The notes beneath the pieces are model-generated. The model ran no database searches and had not been told where the DNA came from. It saw nothing but the letters and a program-made list of their open reading frames with translations. The position numbers were made by a program, and so were the translations under genes. From Dulcicalothrix desertica PCC 7102 (GTDB taxonomy: Bacteria > Cyanobacteriota > Cyanobacteriia > Cyanobacteriales > Nostocaceae), in contig NZ_RSCL01000003.1 in the NCBI RefSeq assembly GCF_003991905.1, forward strand, positions 91,092-155,091: a DNA stretch of 64,000 nucleotides, read 5' to 3'. Below are positions 29,420-38,631 of this stretch, piece by piece. Within the stretch, counting starts at the first letter, position 1. Each line of letters starts with the position of its first letter.

Positions 29420-29969
29420 TTAAAAATGATTGGGAATATGAAGTAACTACTGACTGCATAGAACAGTTTGAAAAATCTATTGCTGCAATAGAGAAGGATG
29501 AAGAAAAAAAATAAACGACCCTGAACGTTGGGCAATGAGACGAGGAGTAGCACAGTGCCATCTTGATAAATTAAAAGCAGAAAAAGCCGAGTACGAAATG
29601 CTAACTTCTCATGATAGTCAAACACCTATTGTGTTAAAGATTGATGATATTGGTTATTTACCAGATATTTTAATCAAAGCGCGCATTGCTGCTAAGTTGA
29701 GCGAAAAAGAACTAGCAGCTTTGTGCGGACTTACCGAAGAGCAAATAAAAGTTTATGAAAAGAATGATTATCAAGGCGCCAGTTATCTTGACGTAAGATT
29801 TGTAATGAATGCACTAGATATAAAAATGCAGGGAGGTGAGTTTCTAGTTCCCCTCGATACATTAAGAAGAACTCCTATAACAAAAGAAGAATTAAAGTCT
29901 TCTAAAAAACGTGCTAAAAGTCAAGAAGTTGTAAACGAAAAGAAAAATTTTCAACCCGCTTTGGATTAA
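29416..29969 (+). pseudogene. XRE-type HTH antitoxin, first tandem copy, frameshifted
   Basis: ATG 29416 opens MIKNDWEYEVTTDCIEQFE and runs into a TAA at a poly-A tract (29500-29512). One extra A restores the frame to the TAA at 29969. The rest is nearly the same as the intact copy at 30201-30746: NDPERWAMRRG, a helix-turn-helix (LPDILIKARIAAKLSEKEL, AALCGLTEEQIKVYE) and the tail LDTLRRTPITKEELKSS. The upstream DUF6932-like frame overlaps its start by one base, as in a two-gene toxin-antitoxin operon. Confidence 0.7.
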
Positions 29970-29981
29970 AAATCGTTCGGA

Positions 29982-30047
29982 GTAGGGTGTGTAAGCGCCT
30001 AAAATAAGCGAATTTGTAACCAACAAGTAAAGAAGCGCTTACGCACC
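29982..30047. repeat. Interspersed repeat family C
   Basis: Ends GTAGGGTGTGTAAGCGC and GCGCTTACGCACC. It is inserted in the 3' flank of the first XRE copy; the second copy lacks it. Confidence 0.8.
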
Positions 30048-30200
30048 ATCCAGATGTTGATTATTATGAGGCATCATCAAAATATCTTGTTCGTAATCAA
30101 ATAAAACATCCGTTACACCTAAGTAAGTCGGCGCCAGTCTCACCCCCCTTTTAATTCTTGATATAAAATACAAGCTACCGATAAGCGTAAGGTAGGCGCC

Positions 30201-30746
30201 ATGATAAAAAACAATTGGGAGTATGAAGTAACTCAGGACTGCATAGAAAAGTTTGAAAAATCTATTGCTGCAATTGAGAAGGATGAAGAAAGGAAGACAA
30301 ACGACCCGGAACGATGGGCAATGAGACGAGGAGCTGCACAGTGCCATCTCGATAAATTGGAAGCAGAAAAAGCCGAGTATGAAATGCTAACATCTCATGA
30401 CAGTCAGGCGCCTATTGTATTAGAACTTGATGATATTGATTATCTACCTGATATATTAATCAAAGCGCGCATTGCTGCAAAACTGAGTGAGAAGGAGCTT
30501 GGCGCCTTATGTGGATGTATTGAAGAACAAATTAAGCGTTACGAAAAAGATGATTATCAAAGTGCTAGTTTCCTTGATTTTAGGCGTGTGATTTTTGCAC
30601 TTAACATTAAGATTCAAAGTGGTAAGTTTTTGATAGAGCTAGATACTTTAGAAAGAACACCGATTACAATAGAAGATTTGCGGTCATCCAAAAGCCGTGC
30701 AAAAAGTCAAGAAGTTGTTAATGAAAGTAAACAATTTCAACCTTGA
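30201..30746 (+). CDS. XRE-family HTH protein (antitoxin-like), second tandem copy
   Basis: A 181-residue protein. The N-terminal helical part (MIKNNWEYEVTQDCIEKFE, IEKDEERKTNDPERW) is followed by a HigA-like helix-turn-helix at about 75-135 (LPDILIKARIAAKLSEKEL, then IEEQIKRYEKDDY). GGCGCC occurs right before the ATG (taggcgccATG). It is a near-duplicate of the frameshifted copy 230 bp upstream, but no DUF6932 partner precedes it. Probably an orphan antitoxin that can bind its own promoter and the old partner's operator. Confidence 0.7.
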   Translation: MIKNNWEYEVTQDCIEKFEKSIAAIEKDEERKTNDPERWAMRRGAAQCHLDKLEAEKAEYEMLTSHDSQAPIVLELDDIDYLPDILIKARIAAKLSEKELGALCGCIEEQIKRYEKDDYQSASFLDFRRVIFALNIKIQSGKFLIELDTLERTPITIEDLRSSKSRAKSQEVVNESKQFQP

Positions 30747-30800
30747 TTATTATAAGGCGCCACAAAAAAATCTTGTTCGCAATGAAATAAATCATCCGCG

Positions 30801-31061
30801 TTAATATCCGTTGCCAATGGCTTTTTCAAATTCGTCCACTGCTAAAATTGAATCTGTAATTGTGATACACCGCTCAAGCAACTCAATATCTAGAGAAGGC
30901 AGTAACTCGCTTGCTGTAATTAACTCATAACCGTAGGTATCAGGGAAAACAGTAGTTTTTGGGAGTAGACCGCTATCCCGTAGGTGATATATTTTAAGTT
31001 GGTTTATTTCCCAAAACCAAACTTCTGCTACCCCTAATCTTCGGTATATTTCTTTTGGCAT
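30801..31061 (-). pseudogene. N-terminally truncated Uma2-family endonuclease-like protein
   Basis: 86 residues match the C-terminal half of Uma2 (DUF820) proteins: KEIYRRLGVAEVWFWEINQL, YHLRDSGLL, then ITASELLPSLDIELLERCI. The N-terminal half with the catalytic Asp/Glu residues is missing. It shares a boundary with the duplicated XRE cassette. Confidence 0.7.
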
Positions 31062-31109
31062 CGATGTTATAACACCAAATCAATTTTTACAAATAGTAGG
31101 AGAAATACT

Positions 31110-31350
31110 GTGACTAATTTAAACGTACAAATACCAAATTCTCTGTATAAACAAATAGAAGCAAAAGCAGCTAAGGAAAATGTACCTATTGACCAGCTCG
31201 TTGCTATCGCATTGTCAGTACAGGTATCAGCGTGGGCAAGCTGCATACTATATAGAAGTTAGGAAAGCGCGCGGTAATTGGGATAAATTCAGACAAGTGT
31301 TAAGCAAAGTTCCTGATGTTGAACCAGAAGATTACGATAAATTAGCATAA
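31110..31350 (+). pseudogene. Frameshifted RHH-type antitoxin-like gene
   Basis: GTG 31110 is preceded by AGGAG. The first frame gives MTNLNVQIPNSLYKQIEAKA and VPIDQLVAIALSVQVSAWAS, then a one-base shift near 31225; the next frame gives YIEVRKARGNWDKFRQVLSK and VPDVEPEDYDKLA with a TAA at 31350. This is the pattern of cyanobacterial DNA-binding antitoxins (…KVPDVEPEEYD..). The toxin is not seen downstream. Confidence 0.7.
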
Positions 31351-31824
31351 TTTCAGAAGGCGCCTACAATGTTTGTAATGTTAAGAACCTCTACGGTAAA
31401 TTACGTCATCATAAATTACAGAACTTTCGCGGCGCCTGCTTTTCTGGCTTTGTTTCTAAAGGTAAAGTTTTGTTTGCTCTTGAAATATAATCAATCCCAC
31501 CAGACAAATAATAGCTGTGATAAAACCTCTAGTTCGTCAATTAATCGAGTTTATCACCTATAAGATCAAACCCACACACTAAAATAGTCATTTTGTTCTA
31601 TCGCGCTATTATGGTACAAATGTTTTATCCGTAGAAGGAACAGCGGCTTTAACTCAGCACTATATATATTAGATATGGCTTGAGAGCAAATGGTAAAACT
31701 TTTACAAAGCGAATGTTAGTTTTGGGTAAACAGATGGGTATCTTAACAAGAGTTTACCATAATATAGAGACTAAACATGTTCAGAGGATATTTGAGAAGT
31801 TATATTTAATACACAATTCTTCGT
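31351..31824. other. Eroded sequence with short coding-like stretches
   Basis: Two short frames look protein-like without starts: 31395-31475 (LYGKLRHHKLQNFRGACF) and about 31580-31675 (FVLSRYYGTNVLSVEGTAAL). Frame 31680-31825 (RANGKTFTKRMLVLGKQMG) is also possible. None can be assigned, and this is probably remains of deleted genes. Confidence 0.35.
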
Positions 31825-32205
31825 TTAATCCCACGCAAATAACTCCTGGGATGAAACCTCTATATCGTCACATCCTCTAGTGAACTTGACAAATTCTCCA
31901 ACAAAATTTAAATCTTTAACACCTACAACTGTTATAGTATCGAGAACCGTGTCTAATTCATCACGGTAAAAAGCATGACCGTCAAATGTCGCAACTGCTC
32001 CCATATTGGCACAACGCTTTCCAAAATCGATAAATTGGCTAATTGTCGGCGCCGCATTGAAATATGATGTTGGAGTTGTACAGCCTTGTGCGAGTAATTC
32101 TTCCACTTTGTTCAGGGATAAGCCTGTAAACTTGATGGCGTTAGGGGTGTATCCTGTGATGGAGGCGCCTAAAACATGTTCTAAACGTTGCTTATTCTCA
32201 TTCAT
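31825..32205 (-). CDS. Hypothetical protein
   Basis: A 126-residue protein of mixed alpha/beta type, acidic, with no signal peptide: EHVLGASITGYTPNAIKFTG, then FGKRCANMGAVATFDGHAFY and TITVVGVKDLNFVGEFVKFT. The family was not recognised. Its place at the edge of the toxin-antitoxin island and its size would suit an immunity-type or accessory protein, but nothing in the sequence shows this. Confidence 0.5.
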   Translation of the reverse strand: MNENKQRLEHVLGASITGYTPNAIKFTGLSLNKVEELLAQGCTTPTSYFNAAPTISQFIDFGKRCANMGAVATFDGHAFYRDELDTVLDTITVVGVKDLNFVGEFVKFTRGCDDIEVSSQELFAWD

Positions 32206-32320
32206 GTTAACTACTAGGATAATAGTACATAGTTAATACAAGAAATAATTTTAGTCAACTTAGCAAACCGTGTGTTGATAAATATATATGATAGGGCTTA
32301 AGCAAACGGCAGATAAAATT

Positions 32321-32383
32321 GTAGGGTGCGTAACGCTATAAAAAAACTTCAACCTAGTGATAAGACTTGTAGCGTTACGCACC
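32321..32383. repeat. Interspersed repeat family C
   Basis: Ends GTAGGGTGCGTAACGCTA and TAGCGTTACGCACC; inner spacer about 30 bp. Confidence 0.85.
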
Positions 32384-32585
32384 GACGATTAATTGTGACT
32401 GTATCGTGAATCCATATAAGTAAATTATATATTTTAATAATAATTATATATGTATTAGTGATATTACTTAGTTATTGTTAGTTGTAGCTAATTAAGTGGG
32501 TATCCTCAGTACGGATATATATTTCCATCAACAATCAGCCCACAACTTTAATTTATGGCAAGGTGCTTCCTTGCTCTGTTTTACT

Positions 32586-34172
32586 ATGGAATCATCTGTG
32601 TCAAATCAAGATTCGTATTTACAGTATATTAAACAAACTGTTCCAGGTATTGAGGTTGGTACTTTATCACGCATTACCAATGTTATAGAAAATACTTCTT
32701 GGGAAAATCCTAGTTCTTCAAGCGATTGGAATAATGTGGCAGTCGTTGCTCTAGCAGAAGCAGAACAGTACAGCGATGAAATGGAAACACGCACGCTTTA
32801 TCTGGAAATGGCTTTTGATGCTCTAAATAGTGCGTTCGAGCTAGAACAACACCCGCTATGTGCTGCTCATCTTGCTTTAGTACACAGCATGATAGGGGAA
32901 ACACAACGAGCCATAGAAATTGCGTTTAATACATTTATTAATACGCTTCAGCTAGCTTACGAGAATGCAAACACAGATTCTGAGTATTTAGTGTACTTGT
33001 CTCCAAAGCAGCAAGGCTTATTAAAATTAGATTATCAATTCACGCAAACAGCTTTATACAAACAAAACAGTTATCAGCAAGCGCTTGTTGTTTTAAGCCA
33101 AGTTTTGTGTAATTCGCAACTAGTATTTTATAATGCTGTAGGTCGTCGCTTTTTACAACTTGCGTCTCAAGTTATACCTGATTCAGCAAGTATTGCGCTT
33201 CAGCTTGGAATTTCAAGTTTAATGGCTAGTGAGTGGGAAGGGATGCTACATTTACATCGTGCTAAACAGTTAGCTCCATATTCCTCTGCGGCTTATCAAG
33301 CTTTGTATTTAACATACCGAGATTTAAACCAAACTGAAACTGCAAATTATTGGTTGAAATTAAGTCAAGAATTTTATCAACAAAATCCTCAATCTCCAGA
33401 TTGGCAATGGACGCAGCTTCAGACTGAGAATACATTTACCTATGTTCCATTTGAAGGTTTAACGATGGCTGTTGAACCAAGTTTACGTAGTATTGTTACT
33501 AGTGTACTTATTGGCGAAGGGGAATGGTTTGAAAAAGAGATGGAATTTTGGCGCCACTTTATTAAACCAGGTATGACAGTGATAGATGTCGGCGCCAATG
33601 CTGGGGTTTATACATTTAGTGCAGCGCTAAAAGTCGGTGTTGAGGGGAGAGTACTAGCAGTTGAGCCTTTTTCAGGATGTGTGAATTATTTAAAAGAAAC
33701 TTGCCGGGTAAATCAACTAACTCAAGTAACTGTATGTTCAGGCGCCGCAAGTAATTTCAACGGTACAGTTAAATTACTTCTTCACAACGCTAGCGAGTTA
33801 AATGAGATAGTTTCTAGCGAAGCTGCAGAAAGTATGGCAGATGCTCCTTTTGAAGAAGCTGAGTGTTTTACATTAGATAGTCTAGTTGAGAGAGAAAAGC
33901 TAGAGCGAGTGGATATACTCAAAATTGATGCAGAAAACCATGAGCTTGCGGTGCTTGAAGGAAGTACAAATATTTTATCGGAAATGGCGCCTGTGATTCT
34001 TTACGAAAATATTGCTGGTAGCAAAGGTAGCAATTATCAAGTTGCTGAATACTTAAACAAGTTAGGATATCAGCTTTTTAGATATCAACCATATTTACAA
34101 AACTTGATTCCAGTAGAATCACTTGAAGATATTCAGGGGCATCTTAACTTAATTGCTTTTCCAAGCAAATAA
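32586..34172 (+). CDS. TPR-containing FkbM-family methyltransferase
   Basis: I place the start at ATG 32586 because the longer frame from GTG 32496 (with LWQGASLLCFT) has no family look. About 528 residues. The N-terminal 300 residues are TPR-like helices (ADSASIALQ-type repeats: MLHLHRAKQLAPYSSAAYQ, LYLTYRDLNQTETANYW). The C-terminal FkbM methyltransferase begins with SAM-binding IKPGMTVIDVGANAGVYTF and has RVDILKIDAENHELAVLEG near the end. FkbM enzymes often O-methylate sugars. Three bases separate it from a second FkbM gene, so they form an operon. Confidence 0.82.
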   Translation: MESSVSNQDSYLQYIKQTVPGIEVGTLSRITNVIENTSWENPSSSSDWNNVAVVALAEAEQYSDEMETRTLYLEMAFDALNSAFELEQHPLCAAHLALVHSMIGETQRAIEIAFNTFINTLQLAYENANTDSEYLVYLSPKQQGLLKLDYQFTQTALYKQNSYQQALVVLSQVLCNSQLVFYNAVGRRFLQLASQVIPDSASIALQLGISSLMASEWEGMLHLHRAKQLAPYSSAAYQALYLTYRDLNQTETANYWLKLSQEFYQQNPQSPDWQWTQLQTENTFTYVPFEGLTMAVEPSLRSIVTSVLIGEGEWFEKEMEFWRHFIKPGMTVIDVGANAGVYTFSAALKVGVEGRVLAVEPFSGCVNYLKETCRVNQLTQVTVCSGAASNFNGTVKLLLHNASELNEIVSSEAAESMADAPFEEAECFTLDSLVEREKLERVDILKIDAENHELAVLEGSTNILSEMAPVILYENIAGSKGSNYQVAEYLNKLGYQLFRYQPYLQNLIPVESLEDIQGHLNLIAFPSK

Positions 34173-34175
34173 AAA

Positions 34176-35249
34176 ATGAGATTCCTTAATTCCCGACTTA
34201 TAAAAAATTTGGGATATCAAAGACTAACTTTAGACACTGCTATTTTCCATAATCTTACATTTTCCTATAGGAATAAAATTATGCCAGTATTTCTCAACAA
34301 TCTAAAGAAAAATAGTCATTTAGACCAAATTCACATGACAGTTTGCAATGTTGGTTCTCGCAAGCTTGGAATAAACGATGATTATGCTAGCTTAGGCTGG
34401 GAAACATTTGCGCCCAACTTAAGTATATATGGATTTGATGCGGATGCAGATGCATGTGAAGAAGCAAACGCGAATATTGAAGCTAGACAAGTAAATTGGC
34501 AAGAAAAGCATATCCCTTTAGCATTAGGAAGCTCTGTTGGAGAATCTACACTTTACGTAACAAAGCATCCTATGTGTAGTTCGCTTTATCCTCCTAACGA
34601 AGCTTATTTAAAGCGCTTTCAAGGATTACCAGAGCTAGTAAATTTGGATTTCGCTTTAGAGATTGAAACAACAACACTTGATACTTTTTGTAAAGATGAA
34701 GGAATCAGAGAAATTGACTTTTTACAAATCGACGTACAAGGAGCAGACCTTGATGTATTAAAAGGAAGCTATTATCTATTAGAAAAAAGCGTTTTAGCAA
34801 TTCAAATAGAAGTAGAGTTTTCACCTTTATATGTCAACCAACCTTTATTTACAGACATAGATATATTTTTAAGGAATCAAGGTTTTAGCTTATTTGACTT
34901 AGCCCCATCTTATCGTACTCGTTCTGATTCTCCAATTCAATCAACTCTTCACCCAGGACAAATACTTTGGGCAGATGCATTTTATTTTAGAGATTTGATT
35001 CAGGAAAATGTTAATTTCAATTTGAAAACACCACAGCAAATTTTAAAATTAGCTTGTATAGCTGATATAATGCACTTCCCTGACTACGCTTTAGAATTAT
35101 TAACTTATGTAACTATCAATTATGGTCATGACCCCAAGTATAATTTCGCAAGCAGTATTATTGAAAGCTTGTCTGAAATACCCGATTTAGTACAAGCTGA
35201 AATTGAAACTTTACCTGCTGTTAGTAAATTAAAAAGCTACATAAACTAG
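34176..35249 (+). CDS. FkbM-family methyltransferase
   Basis: A 357-residue protein. The SAM-binding region starts TVCNVGSRKLGINDDYASL, with the acidic loop in IYGFDADADACEEA. The FkbM end motif REIDFLQIDVQGADLDVLKG and the family's IEVEFSPLYVNQPLF block follow. It is preceded after 3 bp by the TPR-FkbM gene and faces the O-GlcNAc transferase-like gene convergently, with 38 bp between the stops. It probably methylates a glycan; the substrate is unknown. Confidence 0.82.
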   Translation: MRFLNSRLIKNLGYQRLTLDTAIFHNLTFSYRNKIMPVFLNNLKKNSHLDQIHMTVCNVGSRKLGINDDYASLGWETFAPNLSIYGFDADADACEEANANIEARQVNWQEKHIPLALGSSVGESTLYVTKHPMCSSLYPPNEAYLKRFQGLPELVNLDFALEIETTTLDTFCKDEGIREIDFLQIDVQGADLDVLKGSYYLLEKSVLAIQIEVEFSPLYVNQPLFTDIDIFLRNQGFSLFDLAPSYRTRSDSPIQSTLHPGQILWADAFYFRDLIQENVNFNLKTPQQILKLACIADIMHFPDYALELLTYVTINYGHDPKYNFASSIIESLSEIPDLVQAEIETLPAVSKLKSYIN

Positions 35250-35287
35250 TATTGTACGGTGGGCAGTGCCCACCTGACTCTCAAACA

Positions 35288-37516
35288 TCAACGACCTTCA
35301 ACATATATTTGCCACATCTGTTGATAAGCTTTCTCCATTTCACGAGTAAACTGTTTAGCATTCCAAAGGGGTGCTGTATGTCTAGATTGACGTAATTTCC
35401 AAGCTACCTGCTGTCTTAGATTTGCATCTTTACCTAAACGAATACCCCACTCAATATACTCTTCATCTGTCCAAGCAATACCTTCTGTAATGCCAGCATT
35501 TATCATCATTGTGTAACTATTGCGTGCGGCAAACTGTTCACCAACGCGCGTGACTAGAGGAATACCCATCCACAGTGTTTCTAAAGTTGTTGTGGCGCCG
35601 TTATATGGGTAGGTATCGAGTACAACATCAGCAATACTTAAATTCGCGCGGTGGGTTGACTCTAAGGGGTCTTGCTGCAAAAATTTTAATCTGGAACAAT
35701 CAACACCCTCTTCATCAGCTATTTTGTAAAAGAAATTTTTGATTGCTTCTTCCTCTCCGGAACCCTTAATTAAGAAATAGCTGTTTGCCACTTCGTTAAT
35801 TATTTTCATTTGCCATCTTGTTGTTTCAGGATTACGCTTATATCCTCTTTGCGCGCTAAGGTAAACTACAGCATCGCTAGGGATATTTAATTCATCCCGA
35901 CGCAGTGTAGGTATTCCCACTTCAAACCCATCAACAGCGATATAAGTATTAGGTAGGCGCCAGATTTTTTCAGTGTAGTAATCTTGTGCAGTATATGGGA
36001 GTACGTAAGGGTCAGCAATGAAGTAATCTACTGTAGGTATTCCAGATGCATCCCATCCCAACCAAGTTGCTTGTAGTGGTGCTGGTTTAAGCGCAATAAC
36101 TTCAGAAGTAACATCTAAAGTTAAACTGTCTAAATCTATTAAAATATCAATTTCGTCATTACAAATCTTTTCAGCAATATCCCAAGCACTCATTCCTAAT
36201 TTATGAGGATGTGTAACTTGACTGACATACCATTCTTGCAACCAATCATTAATTTGTTTATAGTCTACAAAGTATATATAAGTTTCAAATTGCTCTTTGT
36301 CATGATGCTGAATCAGCCAACGCGCAAGCCAGCCTACAGAATGCTGTCTTAATGCATAAGATAAATATCCTACTTTTAATTTACGATGAGAATAACCAAA
36401 ACTCTTATTTTTATTTAGTTGAGAATAGCAATTCAAATATTCACCAGCAAACTTTTGTATACTAGCCTGGAAAATTTTTGCAACTTGATTATTTGTTGAT
36501 TTAAATTGTACAGGATTATCTTTAATGTGCGGAATAGCAAAGAATGGAGTTAATAGACGAAGAGTTTGTATTTCAGAAATTTCTATTGGCTGTAAACATA
36601 TTAATTGTTTAAAAAGTAATTCTAGCTCTTGACAGGCATTACAAACTTCTTCCCAGTATCCACCCGCACTCATTAATCCACGAAGTAATAAGTGAATAGC
36701 AAAAATCTTATCCGGCAATTCATGAGAAATAGAATAACATTTTTTAGAAATCTTGATACCTATATCATATTTTTGTGAGTCTTGATAAAAAATGGCTAAA
36801 GCTCTTAAGCTTTCTATATTATCGCTATCTAAACGTAAAATTAACTCTAAAATTTTTGTAGCTAATTCGGGGCATTTTAAAGTATGCCCAATTCGCATTG
36901 CAGCAGGTAAAAAAATATCTAAACAATCACTCACACTTGAGCTAGAAAAGTAAGGTAAACTAGCTTCTAAAAGATTAAATGTTGCAAAATGTAAAGGTGC
37001 CTCTTTTACAACCTCCTGAATTAAATTTTTTAAATCATCGTATAAACTATTATAATTTCTGCTAGTATTTAAATACTCTATTAAGCATAACTCAATTAAA
37101 TTATCACCTTGAAAATTGTTAATTTTAATCGAAAGAGTAATAATTTTGATTAGATTATTAATATCAGTAGGATTTATTTCTCGAATATGTTGACGAATAA
37201 CCCACGCTAAAGAAAATTCTTCAAGCTTCTCACGTTGTATTGCTTCTGCTTCTAAGACTTGAAGAAGTTCATTCGTCAACTTACCTATTTCTTCTTCATC
37301 GACTTCAGCCATTGGAAGCATCCAAGTCATTTGTGCTTCGGTTTCTTGCCCTTGTAACAGTAAAATTAAGCCTAAGTACCAATAGTATGGAGTTACATAT
37401 GGTTCTGCAATAATTGCTTGTTCATATAAGTAAGCAGCCGAAGTATAATTACCTTCGCTTAAATATTGTTCAGCTTGCGTTTTCCAATTAATTAAATCTG
37501 TGACCATAATTAACAA
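35288..37516 (-). CDS. SPINDLY/O-GlcNAc-transferase-like glycosyltransferase (GT41) with TPRs
   Basis: A 742-residue protein. TPR-like helices occupy the first 350 residues (AAYLYEQAIIAEPYVTPYYW). The GT41 catalytic part covers about 370-742: KLKVGYLSYALRQHSVGWLA, HPHKLGMSAWDIAEKI, LKPAPLQATWLGWDASGI with VDYFIADPYVLP, VYLSAQRGYKRNPETTRWQ, and ADVVLDTYPYNGATTTLETL with WMGIPLVTRVGEQFAARNSY. These match bacterial OGT homologues that glycosylate Ser/Thr of proteins. With a pilin gene 240 bp upstream on the same strand, the pilin is a possible substrate (inference). Confidence 0.88.
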   Translation of the reverse strand: MLIMVTDLINWKTQAEQYLSEGNYTSAAYLYEQAIIAEPYVTPYYWYLGLILLLQGQETEAQMTWMLPMAEVDEEEIGKLTNELLQVLEAEAIQREKLEEFSLAWVIRQHIREINPTDINNLIKIITLSIKINNFQGDNLIELCLIEYLNTSRNYNSLYDDLKNLIQEVVKEAPLHFATFNLLEASLPYFSSSSVSDCLDIFLPAAMRIGHTLKCPELATKILELILRLDSDNIESLRALAIFYQDSQKYDIGIKISKKCYSISHELPDKIFAIHLLLRGLMSAGGYWEEVCNACQELELLFKQLICLQPIEISEIQTLRLLTPFFAIPHIKDNPVQFKSTNNQVAKIFQASIQKFAGEYLNCYSQLNKNKSFGYSHRKLKVGYLSYALRQHSVGWLARWLIQHHDKEQFETYIYFVDYKQINDWLQEWYVSQVTHPHKLGMSAWDIAEKICNDEIDILIDLDSLTLDVTSEVIALKPAPLQATWLGWDASGIPTVDYFIADPYVLPYTAQDYYTEKIWRLPNTYIAVDGFEVGIPTLRRDELNIPSDAVVYLSAQRGYKRNPETTRWQMKIINEVANSYFLIKGSGEEEAIKNFFYKIADEEGVDCSRLKFLQQDPLESTHRANLSIADVVLDTYPYNGATTTLETLWMGIPLVTRVGEQFAARNSYTMMINAGITEGIAWTDEEYIEWGIRLGKDANLRQQVAWKLRQSRHTAPLWNAKQFTREMEKAYQQMWQIYVEGR

Positions 37517-37637
37517 TATATATTACTTTTAGTTTAAAAGATATGGGAATAAATAGAAATATTGAACAATTAATAATTGTAAATTTAAATATAAGTATTT
37601 TTTTTGTTCATAATAGCTTTATTCAATCAACAGAAAT

Positions 37638-37665
37638 AAAGTGAGTAGAAATATCTACCCACTTT
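37638..37665 (-). terminator. Rho-independent-type hairpin after the pilin gene
   Basis: Read on the minus strand, AAAGTGGGTAG pairs with CTACTCACTTT (one G-U pair) across a six-base loop, about 100 bp after the pilin stop. It probably ends pilin transcription before the OGT gene. Confidence 0.7.
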
Positions 37666-37759
37666 TTAAAAGTTAGCAAAATAGTTGAGAAATACTTTTA
37701 TTCAGAAAAATACTTTTATAATAGTGATAGTAATTCACAACTAATTAAGTATCAAAATA

Positions 37760-38326
37760 TTACTTAAGCTCAACGTAATCACCACCACCACATGATGGCC
37801 CAGTCGCAGTATTGGCAGCACCGAAAGTTGCTTCTTCTATACCTGTTTTACCACCAGCAGCACCAGCAGTCTTGGCTTCACATAAAATAGCAAGCGTAGT
37901 TGCTTCACTAGTTGCACCAATAGTTGCTATTTGCACACCACCTATGTAAGCTTTAAGAGGTGCTGTCGCAACTTTTAGTACTGCTTGATTCGTAACTGCT
38001 GTTGTGCCTTTCAGTACAGCTTTATACTGGTAGTTTTGAGTTTCTGTCCTTACACCTAGACCTAACTTACCAAAGTTAGCAGTATCAGCAAACGCACCGC
38101 CTTCCATATATTGTGCTTGTTGTGCGCGGTTCATAGAACCAACATAAGTTTTAGATTCTGACTGCTTTGCTTTGTTTGCTTGGTTAAGGAAAGAAGGTAA
38201 TGCAATTGCAGAAAGAATACCAATAATAATAATTACAACTAGCAGTTCGATTAAGGTAAAACCTTCGTCTTCTTTCTTTTTATTGAGGATGTGCTGAATA
38301 AACTTTGCTTTGAGTTCGGTTTTCAT
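37760..38326 (-). CDS. Type IV pilin (PilA-like major pilin)
   Basis: The start is ATG 38326, preceded by AAGGAAAG; a longer open frame upstream lacks family character. The 188-residue prepilin has a leader ending KKEDEG, a cleavage site before FTLIELLVVIIIIGILSAIA with Glu5, and the usual helix. The C-terminal domain has a cysteine pair (ILCEAKTAG, PSCGGGDYVELK) and many Thr, Ala and Gly residues, so O-glycosylation sites are plentiful. It lies in a minus-strand row with the OGT-like and methyltransferase genes. A terminator-like hairpin follows. Confidence 0.9.
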   Translation of the reverse strand: MKTELKAKFIQHILNKKKEDEGFTLIELLVVIIIIGILSAIALPSFLNQANKAKQSESKTYVGSMNRAQQAQYMEGGAFADTANFGKLGLGVRTETQNYQYKAVLKGTTAVTNQAVLKVATAPLKAYIGGVQIATIGATSEATTLAILCEAKTAGAAGGKTGIEEATFGAANTATGPSCGGGDYVELK

Positions 38327-38631
38327 ATCAGAGCTTTCCTTGTTGAGTTTAAATTTCGGAATTTGATTTTTGTCTTCTAAAATAAACTTACCCACTTTGG
38401 TTGAGTTTCATATCACTCAATATAAAAAAATTGCCAGACTAATCACTAAGTAAACTGAATGGTTAAAAAGTTGGGGTACAATTATTGTGATGTACCCCAC
38501 TAGAACCTATCTATTTTTAGGCGTAACTTGAGAATCAAGGCGTTTTGCTGAAACAATTTCGCCCCAATCAGATTTTATTATTTCCATTGGTTTGATAAAG
38601 AAGGAAAACTTTACCCTGAAGAATTTACCCG

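Noticed and set aside
31369-31563. 64-codon frame
   Set aside because: No family features; another frame in the same DNA looks more protein-like, so probably eroded sequence.
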